64,000 bases of DNA, taken from Gigaspora rosea (taxonomy: Eukaryota; Glomeromycota; Glomeromycetes; Diversisporales; Gigasporaceae). Shown piece by piece: positions 22,901 through 33,722 of the stretch (its first letter is position 1; every line of letters begins with the position of its first letter). The stretch spans positions 62,001-126,000 of the forward strand of contig QKWP01000063.1 in NCBI GenBank assembly GCA_003550325.1, in the 5' to 3' direction. The translations under genes were made by a program, and so were the position numbers. Below the pieces are notes generated by a model. The model was not told where the DNA came from. It did no database searches and worked only from the letters and a program-made list of their open reading frames with translations.

Positions 22901-24724
22901 AATAATTTGATATTGATTGCTTCTTAAAGGTGTGTCAAACTTGATTCTATGACATGTAATTTCGCTTCCTATTTTTTCTTCCCTAGTCATTAAAATCCGT
23001 TCTTCGTCTTTTATTAATTCATTAATTCTTTCCTTAATGTTCGAATCAAGAAGTTTCCATATCGGTATTAGCTCTGTTCGATTCACAACATACCAAGCTT
23101 CGGGGTACGTTGAATTATTTTCATCAAACCATTTTTCAACTTTTTCAGGTTTAACAATGGAACGATCATTTGAAAATGCATTTACTTCAAATTCTGACTG
23201 AAAAATTTTCCATTCTTTTATTAATTTGTCTAGTCCTTTTGGTACTTTGGACCGTTGAAAATTTATAAACATTTCTACAGGTAATTCAGAATAAGAATAA
23301 CACATCGATTCTAAACTATTGCCAATTATATAATTTTTGCAAAAATAATGTCCATATTTATCAAAAATATTTATTAAGCTTGAGTAAGGATTATTGCTTT
23401 CAAATACTTTTTCGATATCTACTTTATATTGATTCGAAACTTTAATTTTATTTTTTTCTGTATGAATTTGTATTTTCAACTGATCTTGAATAATATTACA
23501 CGCAATAGCATCGACTTTTGATTTGGATGGGTCTATTGAAATGAATGGATTAATTTGAAAGTCTTGCTTTTCCTTAACGTCTATTTTGTTAAAATTCATT
23601 AATAAATCTATTGGACTTTTTAGATGAAATATTTTCAATGACGTTGTTTCACTAAAGTTAAATTCAGGTTCATATAGAAACTCTAAAACTTTTTCATTAC
23701 TGCATGAAAATCCGTCTTGGGTTACTAAAATACCACTCTCCATATGATATTTCTTTATCCAATATAGTAAATTTATAGTTATATTATTTATTAGCCAATC
23801 ATTAATATCTTGCTCTTGATGAAAACTCGTAATTCCAGGAACAAGCCTTTTATTAATATTCATAGACCAATCCGCGGGTATTTTATGTAAAGCTTTGAAG
23901 GATTCTTGCAATTGTTTATCAAGTCTTGTGAAAGCAGGAATTACTTTCTCATAAGCAATCACAGAGAATTTTTCATACGAAAATAGCTGATTCACATAAT
24001 CACCCTAAATCACGATGTTAATAATTAATATAAAAAACAATAATAATATAAGTGATAAATTTAAAGTTCAAGGAATTGATACTTTTTTTTTTAAGAAATT
24101 AAAACTAAAACAAGAAAAACAAAAAAATTAGAAACTTATTTACCAATTTTTTTCATCAAAAATAGGATTGTTATCTAAGTCATATAACTCTGAGAAATTT
24201 ACGGAGCTTTTTTTAAATGGATTCTTGTACTTATGATTACGACTTATTTCGTCAATTATCCAAATAATATGTGCTTTTGAAATATCCAATTTTAATTTAT
24301 TTTCAAAATCGGACACATTCTTAATAATTAAACCGCCTCCTACTAAAATTGTTTCAGCAAGGAATTGTTGACATAGTTCTGTTCTATCTAATTTTTCCGC
24401 ATATGATTTAAAACAATCAAGTGGATTTCCAAAATACGTAATTTTGAGTACAGGAATTATTATTTTAAGGTGTTCTCGAGGTAGATAGCCAGAAGAGAGT
24501 TCAAGTTTTTCACATTCTAAAGTTTGAAATCTTTTAGAAATTATATCCCATGAAGAAATTTGCTTCTTTTCAGTTGGCTCATAAATATGAACCTTAGTAT
24601 AATCTTCTATTTTAAGCTGGCCTTCATCAATTAGCGCCTCAGTATGAATAAAGTTTCCACCCTTATATTGAAGTCCATGATCTAACTTCAGATATTTCAC
24701 AAATTTTTTTTCTGTTTCATTCAT
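18483..24724 (-). CDS. MACPF-like / tandem kinase-like / P-loop GTPase fusion gene (frames broken)
   Basis: This is a ten-exon minus-strand gene. Exons inferred from GT-AG sites and frame: 24724-24144, 24004-22779, 22713-22485, 22358-21908, 21829-21760, 21687-21512, 21442-20821, 20741-20487, 20393-20033 and 19964-18483; introns are 65-140 bases. Single exons bridge each module junction: exon 4 joins the N-terminal module to kinase 1, exon 7 joins kinase 1 to kinase 2, and exon 10 joins kinase 2 to the GTPase. This strongly argues for one chain of about 1,800 residues. Frames change at 21341-21343 (CCC), 19216-19224 (T9) and 18721-18725 (T5), and the exon 1-2 join does not fit in phase. It is therefore either a recent pseudogene or carries homopolymer sequence errors. 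The ATG at 24722-24724 follows GCC. The likely role, inferred, is a receptor- or defence-like signalling scaffold. It could instead be annotated as several partial genes. Confidence 0.65.
19920..20990 (-). other. Kinase-like domain 2 (HGH instead of HRD)
   Basis: Exons 7-10 give a degenerate nucleotide loop NNGTSNKVYRVRF, lysine in YALKLF, hinge YGLILEYADNGTLRNYL, catalytic loop HGHL (exon 8) continuing HPNNIL (exon 9), ADFGLS, SDIYSVGVILWEISSGRQPF and the end motif CWQSMQYDRPS. The catalytic Asp of HRD is His, a change expected to abolish phosphotransfer, while lysine and DFG remain. This looks like a pseudokinase that may still bind ATP. The intron at 19965-20032 joins YK to RCW in frame, linking the domain to the GTPase exon. 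Confidence 0.7.
20990..22235 (-). other. Kinase-like domain 1 (EFG instead of DFG)
   Basis: Domain order is visible across exons 4-7: glycine loop KGPFGIVRTAKW, beta-3 lysine in IIILKSI, hinge YCLILQFAVDGNLREYL, catalytic loop HKDL (exon 6) continuing NSKSIL (exon 7), AEFGRS, then SDIYSLGVIFWEISSGRPPF and YQRCWDQEPEKRP. This is the TKL-type layout. HKD is kept, but the catalytic-loop Asn is Ser and the DFG Asp is Glu, both metal-binding positions, so weak or no activity is expected. A frame change at 21341-21343 falls just after the activation segment. Confidence 0.7.
22250..24724 (-). other. N-terminal MACPF-like module of the fusion gene
   Basis: Exons 1-3 and the start of exon 4 encode about 730 residues. 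Exon 2 contains DKYGHYFCKNYIIGNSL, which resembles the MACPF signature (YGTHY followed by a G-rich LGG). It also contains a later WFDENNSTYPEAWYVVNRTE segment followed by ELIPIWKLLD. The plus-strand neighbour has matching segments (EYGEFWAREIILGGK and WIKSLENYTKWRIVEYRD followed by VVSIFEILD), so the two share a fold. MACPF membership is inferred from this short motif and the order of segments. A glomeromycete-specific family of unknown function is the alternative. Confidence 0.4.
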
Positions 24725-25120
24725 GGCAGGTTTTATTGGTATTTATAGAATTAATATTATATATATTATGGCATAGAATCAAATAATTTAAAACTTGAGG
24801 AAATACACCGATAATTTGTGAATTTTGGCAGTGAAATGGTACTTATGTACATACGTATGTTATCAGTTATACGTCCGTACATGTACGTACGTACAGTACG
24901 TCGTAGAAAATCTAAAACATCAATTCCTATATAGAGATAATGCAAAAATATTAATGTATACAGTGCTACTTGTGAATGACAAATTTAGCTTATTTCCCGC
25001 ACCATTGTGTGGTACAAGTCGTGTAATCAACTATTGTGGAACTTGTTTGATAAGCAGTTAATTATTTTAGTAGACATTTAGTAACCTTTTCAAATTAGAC
25101 TTTAGCATTAGTCTATCAAA
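24725..25120. promoter_or_regulatory. Shared head-to-head intergenic region with GTAC repeats
   Basis: About 400 bases separate the minus-strand fusion gene from the plus-strand MACPF-like gene, so both promoters must lie here. At 24841-24903 there is a run of ACGTAC and GTACAT words including the palindrome CGTACATGTACG. The plus-strand ORF at 24825-25061 is probably not a gene. No consensus TATA box was chosen. Confidence 0.35.
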
Positions 25121-25121
25121 A

Positions 25122-27261
25122 TGTTCGCAAAATTTTATAAAAGCAGTTAAGAACCCGACTACTATTGAAAGTCTCGTTAAGGAAGTGACTATAACAATAG
25201 ACGGAGAACCTAATAGTTACACACAAAAAGTAGATATAGAGCAATCCCTTTCAAAATTTCGAAAAGAGTTATCAGACTTATATGAACAAAATCCAAACGG
25301 ACGTCCATACATATTTAAAAATATGTATTTCGCTGGTAAAGGCGGTGGTATAATAAGCCAAGATGCTGAACATAGCTGTAAGCTAGGTGATGCACTTCGT
25401 GATGGAGATATTATAAAGATTAAACGATCTCTTGAGCATATTGATGAATCAGAAATAATAAAGCGGTGCAATTTAGTGTATGGAATTAAAATGTCTGATG
25501 ATGGGCCTGTTGAACCTCATAAAAGTAAAAAGGCCTTCGAATTCATTAAACAAAATGAAGTAATTGAATTATTCCAACCAATTGCCGATATCTATAGTAA
25601 AGACGAAAGTTTTACACGAAATAATAAATATGAAATCATTTACCAAAAAAACTTAATCGCTAATTTAAAAGTTTCTGCTAACTTACCTTGGTCATCACTA
25701 TCGACTGATTTTGAAATATCATACGAAAGATTAAGAGGAAGGACCAACTACAACGAAACTTCTATGATATTTGATGTCAATCTACAAGGCCGTGCGAAAG
25801 TACTAATGACTAACAAAGTTCGTCCGTCAAAAGAATTTGAAAAGGCAGTAGATGATGCTTTGAAAGATTTCAAACCTCTTGAAAAACTTAAAGACGTCTG
25901 TAAAGAGTACGGAGAATTCTGGGCACGTGAAATAATTTTAGGAGGAAAAATTCAAATAATTCGAGATGACTTCATTGAAATTAGCACACAAACTGAGGAA
26001 AGAACGTTAGGTGCTAGTAGTAGTATCAATATAAGAAATATTAATTTAAATTTGCAGGGTAATAGATCAGAAAATGAAATAATTGGCATAAATAGTAGAG
26101 AATCTAGTACTAAGCCTATGTATATTGGAGGAGACATTAACATGGCGCGCGAAAACATTAATGGATGGATTAAATCTTTAGAAAATTACACTAAATGGAG
26201 AATTGTAGAATATCGAGATGTAGTTTCGATTTTTGAAATTTTAGACCACGATTTACGTAGACGTGTTCTCAATACTTTAGGAAGAAACATTCTTTACGCT
26301 AAAGTTGATAAATGTAAATTAACTTTCTTTCCAAATCAACAACCATGTATACACGAATTAGATATACCTAAGAAATATAAAGAAAATGTTAAAGACTATC
26401 AAATTTTTGCGACAATAATAAGTGAGAAAAAAGGTACTTTTTCTGTTCGGGTCATGTATACGACTGACGACAATTCTACAAATATTCGTTCAACAAATCT
26501 TCTCATTCATCAATTCAGGAAATCAAGAAAGAATAAGCTGCGAAATTATTTACTGAAAATAAGGTGGATAATCATTGGCATTCCTAATGACTTTAATTTC
26601 TTTGACTATGAGGATTTTGGTGGTCTAAAAGAATTAGAAATAAAACTTAGCAATAATTTTTCAAGTAATCATCTTCGAATACTCTTGATATTTATGATAA
26701 GTACGAGGAATGTAAAACATATCCATTAGTTACTAGCGCATTAATAAATAGTGAGTCTGAGTCTCTTCAATATAATCCATTTGAATTAAAAATAGTTACA
26801 GGAATACACTTTCATCACACTCTTAATAAACATTTACAAATGTGTGTTCATAATTATGATTTGGCAAAAAATAAGTGTGAAAGAAATGAAGATATGCCAT
26901 CATATTTTTCAATTCAGTACTGGTTCGTATTATATATTTTTGTCAACTAAAAATCCGTTTCTTGAAATTTAATCCTCGTACTTCTATTTATAGTATTACT
27001 CACCGTTACCGTGATTCAGTGCCTCAAGGAAAGTTGTGTTCTAATCCATTTTTCAAAATAGAAAGAAAAAAAACAAGATGGGCATGTAATCAACCAGATT
27101 TTGTAAGTCTTTATCAACAAGCCTACGCTAAAAGTTGCATTCCAGGATTATTAAAAATTACCTCTGATGACGCAGTTTTTAAATCTTTTAATGGAATTGC
27201 TTTTAACGAAGAACAACTACCTGCTCTATACTATATATGTATTTTTCAAAAAACTATCTAA
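25122..27261 (+). pseudogene. MACPF-like gene, decayed, divergent neighbour of the fusion gene
   Basis: A long frame opens at 25122 and runs to TAG at 26727-26729, but it has no in-frame ATG at its start. The nearest ATG (25121) is one base out of frame. Family-like sequence continues in other frames at about 26690-26950 and 26962-27261, so at least two further frame changes are present. The first 90 residues look like a beta-grasp or ubiquitin-like N-terminus (ITIDGEPNSY...GDIIKIKRS). EYGEFWAREIILGGK near residue 245 is MACPF-signature-like, and WIKSLENYTKWRIVEYRDVV near residue 325 matches the fusion gene's N-terminal module. No kinase follows. It is related to, but well diverged from, its neighbour. 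Role unknown; a membrane-acting or recognition protein is possible by family analogy only. Confidence 0.6.
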
Positions 27262-29030
27262 ATAGAATTTAATCTAAATACTTTATATATCAACTATATT
27301 AAATATAATTATTTAATAAAGAGATTCCAATGATATATTTGAACAAGTAGGTTTAAATTGGCTTTGGAATCACTATTTTAGTTTTATAAATTATTCATCC
27401 GCGAATTTTTCATATCAAGTGTAATTTGGTTACTTCGTGCTTGAAGCAAAATCGAAAATTTGTTTTTACATTGAGTCTTTGCCAATTAATCCAGTAAAAT
27501 TAGGCCCATTTAAATAATTGATTAATTCTAAGTTTAAGTTTATTTAAACCTTATTGAATTTCTGAAAGAATTATACTTTTTTTATTATCACAACTATCAC
27601 CTAACAGTTGTTTGCAAAGTATATAGTTTAAACTGATATCATTAAGGAATCAAATATAAATTAATGAAACTGAGTTTGAATAATTTATATTAAATTTATT
27701 TATTAGGTATAGAAGCTCTTTGATCACATCTGGGATGAATTTGTAATTTTTTGGGTTATATTCTTGACTATATCTAGCTCATATTACAAAAAAATTTTGA
27801 ATGGTCATTAACTTGTTTATTAAATAGAAGATTGTATTCATTGTTATTATTATTACTACGTAGTAAAAAGCAATTAATTATAACAATTAGGGTAGCTGCG
27901 CGATGCAGTCGCGCTGAAACCAGGAACGTTCTTTGATCATCTTAAAAACAATTTAAAAATAGGACTTATTTTATAATAGTAAATGCAGTATTATTTATTC
28001 TCTGGGAAGCGGGAATAAAGATGTTATTCTCCCATTTTATTAATTGACGGTCGGACGTTATTTCGTTATTGAGTTCGAATTAGGTTTTCATCAAAATAAA
28101 AGTGAAAGCCGTAATAAAGAATTAGTGAATGGGTATTATATGCCAAATCGACTCAATTCAGCTCATAATGTTTTATTTGCTCAATTAAGGGTAGTGGCAC
28201 AAATTGCAAATTACATATTAAATTCATGTATTGATTTTATTTTTTTAAAATTTTGTAAAATTTTTTTAAGAAATCGGGTTTGAACTATAAATAAAATTAT
28301 AGTGCAGGTTTCTAATTCTAAAAATAGCAAAATTATTAAAATTGGTTGAATATTCGTCAAGGTATGAAGATATATCGAAAGTTGTTTATAAAATCACATG
28401 ATGTTCATATGATATCTAAATCAAACATTTCGTGTAACTGAACCAACTGATCGTGTAACGTTACATCTGATCTTAAAATTTGATTGGGAGAGCGACATAT
28501 AAGGCACATCGCCTGGTGCATAAATAAATTTACCTTTTTAAATATATACTTGATTACTATCCGGTTGGGAGATATCAGACCCGCCGGTAGAGCTATCGGG
28601 ATAGTAAACAATATTTATGAGTTAACAACAAAGAAATCCAAAGAGAGAATTACGAAGGAGTTAAGGTACTTTGGCATAAAAGGAATTGAATCGAGTATAA
28701 GAAGTTAAAATGGGATGATTTGGTGTATAATTATAACAAGGGGTTATCTAATGATATCAATCGTTAATCAGCAGAATCAATCAAACAATACAGCAGTCAA
28801 ATAATTCTATTGATAGTCTTAGACATATTATCAATTTACATGTATCAGCAGCAGTATAAAATAATCAAAAAATAAATAAACAAATAACAATATAGCAGTG
28901 TAATACTAACAAGCAGTGTTGAGAATTCAATGAAAAGATAATTATATAAGTTGCCTTTGGCTTTGAAATGCCTACTAACTTATATAGGGTCAAGGTTTAT
29001 TATTCAATAAAAGGGCAGATCGAAGTCTGA
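27262..29030. other. AT-rich intergenic stretch, no gene called
   Basis: ORFs at 28044-28283 (79 codons) and 28484-28708 (74 codons) have ordinary composition but no recognisable domain, start context or homologue in the window, so they are left uncalled. The sequence around 27890-27925 is locally GC-rich (GCGCGATGCAGTCGCGC). Confidence 0.35.
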
Positions 29031-29420
29031 AGAAACTTTATTAAAGCGAAATAACACACTTTATATATATAATCGCTAAACATAAATAATTTAAAGTAAT
29101 CAATTGTTGGGATATCTTCCTTCCGTCAATCCCATTCACACAATCACTTATAGTCTCTGCCATGTTTTACAGTAATAGACTTTGCACCAATTGTTCAATT
29201 TTTTGAATGCCAAGAGCAGGGCTATAATAATTGAATGCTTCAATTTCAATCATCAATGAACTTGAGTAACATTCTTCTACCTATAGTTCCTCATATGCCA
29301 TGTATATAACGGGAAGGCAGGACAATAATATTTAAAGGCTTCACGTTTATTAGTCCTGAAGAAAGCGTGCATTACTTGAACGAATTTGTTTGTAATGCAG
29401 AGACATGGCATGATGCAGAT
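29031..29420 (-). pseudogene. Third, diverged copy of the Sel1-like gene fragment
   Basis: The reverse complement matches the fragments at 9090 and 14910: GAAGCATTCAATTATTATAG, then GACGGAAGGAAG, and the tail ATAAAGTTTCTTCAGACTTC (29031-29060 region), in the same order. A second EAFKYY-coding block lies at about 29320-29350. No secreted-protein gene follows it. It is a dispersed, older relative and not part of the recent 1.7-kb duplication. Confidence 0.4.
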
Positions 29421-29834
29421 TTAAAAGACAATCTGTTCTATGCTTAGTTCAAAGTGAGACCTCGTGTTAATTCTATATGTGAGTATAAATAGCTAAATAA
29501 GGAAATAAGATATAATATGTATATAATAATACAAATAAGAAAGATAATCAAAAGAAATAGTAAACATGATACAGTTTATAAAGTTGCAGGGATGATCGAT
29601 CGGAATATCAATCAATTAATTAAAGCAGGGCAGAAGAAATTTTTAAGTCACAGGAGTGACAACTGGATACCAATAGGGCTTCGAAAAAAAAATTTTAATT
29701 TTTAGAGTGTAATACTGGATTGTTTTTTCCTTATTTGTTTGTGCGGTGTCACAGAAAATTTTGTTGCCAAAATTTACTGATCTAATCATAAGAAGTAACT
29801 TCTGACCAATTGCCTCATTTTGATGATTGTAAGG

Positions 29835-29945
29835 TTACCCGGCTCTGATTACTACATTTTTATGATCGTACGTTACCTGGCTTTGATTACTACATTTTGA
29901 TGATCATATGTTACTCGGTTCGATTACTACATTTTTTTGTGAACC
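29835..29945. repeat. 38-bp tandem repeat, about three copies
   Basis: Units start TTACCCGGCTCTGATTACTA (29835), TTACCTGGCTTTGATTACTA (29873) and TTACTCGGTTCGATTACTAC (29911). Each is followed by CATTTT and a TGATCRTA-like end, at a 38-base period. Copies differ by a few substitutions. Confidence 0.65.
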
Positions 29946-30716
29946 ATTACTTCATTTTTATTCTCTTACGTATTAAACCTTACCTTTCTTCACATGATTA
30001 CATTTAATGAACATTTAGACCTATTACTTAATTTTCACATTACAATTACTTCATAATCTGTAAACTCACACTTGAGCTATTTTATTTTTACCGTGAAAAT
30101 TGTTGAAGAGGATAATGTATTTAAAGGATAATTCTCGCTAGAGTGCAAAGGAAGAATTTACGCATATGTAACATATAACCTGTAATAAATAGAGATGCTT
30201 CACTATTAATAATAAATATGCAATAAAGCTTGCTTTCCTTTAATAAATTTATACTCTCCTTTATCAATTTTATGTTCGCGGCTTAAAGCTAAATTAGACA
30301 ATATTATCATTAAGCTCTCCCCGAACCATGACAGCGGTGTAATTCCTTTTGGCTGTTGTGCTTATATTGTGTAATATTATTTCTGTTTATGTTTATGCAA
30401 GATCGATGAGCTTAATTTTCTTCTAATTCCGTAAAAGGAAATTTTTGCTTTTCATAGTTACTTAGATACTGATCAGAACAGTTCAGATCTGATACATTTC
30501 AGATACAATTCAGATACTGATACAACTCAGAAACCTAGAAGTTACTATTGGTATGTTTCATGTATGCACAATGTCAAGTTGATGTGAATAGAAACTTTCT
30601 TGTTATTTTTTGAATGATTTGCCCTTGATTTGTACTTTGTTTTTTATTTATTTGACTTTTTGTGCTTTTTTACTCTAGATTTTTTGCCAGTTTGATTAAT
30701 TGATAATCAGTGATCG
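29946..30716. other. Intergenic, no gene seen
   Basis: A cluster of TCAGATAC-like words (30465-30535) is the only structure noticed; it is short and imperfect. Confidence 0.4.
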
Positions 30717-30909
30717 TAAAGCTTGTAGTAAAAGACTTGAGGTGGGCATCTTGCATTTGTCATAATGTGTGCTTAATTGTTACATGATCGATGTTATGAA
30801 AATCATGTTGGATATCAATATTTGTATAATTTATAATATATGCCAATTAAGCAAACATCACTGCTAGGTGCGAGATGCCCATCTTTACAAAAGACTGTAG
30901 TGAAAGCTC
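30717..30909. mobile_element. MITE with imperfect TIR
   Basis: The left half (AAGCTTGTAGT...GGTGGGCATCTTGCA...GTGTGCTTAATTG) is matched by the reverse complement of the right half, ending near 30909. The centre is at about 30800-30840. Arms are about 75 bp at moderate identity, and the element is non-coding. Confidence 0.5.
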
Positions 30910-31474
30910 ATTAATTACTTCCATCTGAGTTACCCGTATTTGTATTATTAGCCAATGAAATTATTTAATTAATTAATTTAATAAATAAAATCACTGATAA
31001 TTAATAAATCACTAGTAAAGATAAAGGTAACGCTTTTTTAGTTAGTTGGTTGTTGTTGGAGGAAAAAAGAAGTGATTTGAATGCTACTTATCTTGTCATC
31101 TAACCTGGCATTTAACACTATTACTTGATTTTGCGGATATGCATATCTGTGAATTCATGGATAGTATTGATTGGCAGATGATTAATAGGTTGAGTGACAT
31201 TTATGTTACGCTGTTAATGTGCTAAGCTTTTATCTTGTACCTATGCTTATTAACTGTAGCAATATCTGTATATAATTGACTATACTTATTAGGTTATGAC
31301 CTATAATTTTTTTGCATCATATGATATGTATAAAATTTTTAGTTTTAAAAAGTTTAGTATATAAAAAAAACTCTTTCCCGTAGATCTGAAAATCATAATA
31401 AAATTGGCAAACAGTGTAATCGGCATAGAGTTTTATCACATAACTATAATACAAATAGTCAAAGGTGGCCATGG

Positions 31475-33720
31475 TTGGCCTCTCAACCTAAAGGAGACAT
31501 AATTATTAGACGAAAGAGGAAGGCAGTCTTACTACAAACACCAACTTCTTTTTTTCTCCTTTCACCATCCCTACGGGGTTGGCGAAACACACAAAAACTA
31601 CCACAGACGGAAAATTTGCACCTTACAGGGTTGCAGCACTTAGAGCAGATATGCCAAAAAATAAGAAGAGGAAAACAGCTAGCTTGCCGGCAAACTCCCC
31701 CCGTCAAGTACATCAAACATGGAAAAACCTTCTCCTATGCAGCACGCTCAAGAACCCAATAAAAAATTTCCCAAAAATTAGCAAAAAGTGGCGATTCTAG
31801 TTTACCCCCAGAAAAAGGATCTACATTGACATTACCACAACAACAAACCAATCTTGACCAAGATGTTTCCATGCATCCAACAATGACATCACAACAACAA
31901 ACCGGTACTGACCTGATTTCTCCCACGCCTATAATTTTGGAAAATCAAAATTCCCATGGACCCCAAGCCGCATGTACAAATATACTCCAGAACCCGGACC
32001 AAAATAATCAGGGCTCCCTGGACCCTGTCCAGACCCTTTCCACACCGGTTAATATGGAAACTGATTCGGAAACTACCTCGACCCCAACATCCCACCCCTC
32101 CTCAGCAACAGTAATACCCCCAGACCAATCCCCAAACCAAGAGCTGATGAATGACAACACAGAAAAAATAGAAGAAGATACTGAGATGGACACCGAATCT
32201 GTAGACACTATCCAAGAACAACCATTAACCCATAAGCTGAGTAGTAACAAGGATCACACCTGGCAACCTAACCCAGTCGCTTAACAACGCAGATTAGATC
32301 AAGAAAAAAGATGGGCAGATCACATAAAAGATAAAATGGCAAATATTAGAGAAACCCAATTGAAGACCTTTGACGAGGAATTATGGAGCAGGGAAAAAAT
32401 ACTAGAATCACTAACTTCTCTTGACGGGCTACGCATGTTCGTAAAGCATAAACTAGCTAGTCTCCCAACTTCACTGCACATACCACCAGCCATAGCGGCA
32501 AAATTCAGACATCAGGACACCGCCTTCTTTAGAAGCTTTACAAGGGTACTAACAAGCAGACAACAACACCAGATAGAATTTAATAACCTATTCATTTTAG
32601 CACTAGAAGCATATAAAAAGCAATACAGCGTATTAGCAATGAATAAACGAAATAGAAACCAACTATTCGACCTACTTAGAGCGAAGCTAGCCCTAGACTA
32701 CTTAACGAATTTAGACTTTCATGAGCTAGACGCTTGGGAAATCACAAGATATCTACTATATCTGTCAAATTTTGCAAAAACCACATTGAATATGCAATTC
32801 GACGAAATTAGAAAATTAATATCTGAGGAAATTGTGGAATCACGGCTGGAGTTACCCCAACACTATACAGAAATACACCCAGACCTAATTAAAGCCATCC
32901 CTTTTGACCTGCCAATAGAAAATAGACAGACCCTAGGGTCAAAAGTGAAGGCTCTAAGGCTCATCTTCAAATTTGCCTCTCTCCTCGAAAATTACATCTC
33001 GGATGAACGCCAACCATTACCAACTGACTACAGGCAGTTGAATAAAACCGTGCGGAGACTCTTTCTGATCTCTGACAGAAAATAACTAAAGGACATACCG
33101 ACATATAGAACCACGTTACAAAAATACTACATATTCAACAGAATCCCAGATACTTATTTTGATTTACTTCCATCCAAACCACCATTACCTCTGACCCCTC
33201 AGGACTTGACTCCCAGATTGAGGAAGAAATTTCACTTCCTACCTAAAAGCGAAGAAGATTTCAAAGAACAAATACAGATATTAAGAATTGATTATAAGTT
33301 CAAACGACTACCAAATGATTACCTCTTACCTCGAAAACGACTACCAAGTAATCCTGCAGACCTAAGATGAAAAGACTTCTCCTTAACAATGAAGACGACT
33401 GAAGCAGTAAATGAATTCTTAAAACTAATTCCAAAATACTACAATATCCCAACTCCTCTTCCTTCGGCATACACAAATTTTAACTATACTGGCTTACCGA
33501 CCTTGCCTCTGCTGGCAACCGAAGTCGAGATAGTAAATCTAACGGTTCCAAAAACTACAAGAAAACAACTGTCTATTGCGCTGCAAGAATTATGACCACG
33601 CTATTATTTCCATAAGATATCTGAGTCCTGGATTGATATTAAGGTGACAGAATGAACGGAGAATCAATCCCCCGTATATCCTCGAACCTAGACGATCTTC
33701 AGATCCACTTAAAAAAAATA
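31475..33720 (+). pseudogene. ORF1 of retrotransposon copy 1, broken
   Basis: Pieces in several frames (31475-31762, 31826-32284, 32336-33085, 33389-33595) match the intact ORF1 at 46827-49004 in order. The ORF begins ASQP like copy 2, but the start codon position reads TTG. It has a proline- and threonine-rich N-terminus, a central conserved region (HQDTAFFRSFTR near 32510), then the repeated LR-Y-F-LP-Y units. In-frame stops occur at about 33083 and 33593. It is not translatable as one protein. Confidence 0.7.
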
Positions 33721-33722
33721 AT

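Noticed and set aside
24144-24724. Exon 1 could splice at TCC/GTAAAT inside FKKSS-VNF instead of at its end, restoring phase with exon 2
   Set aside because: It would remove about 20 well-coded residues. Both options are plausible, so the exon end is given at 24144 with the phase problem stated.
28044-28708. Two ORFs of 79 and 74 codons
   Set aside because: No domain, no homologue in the window and no clear promoter; length is not exceptional.
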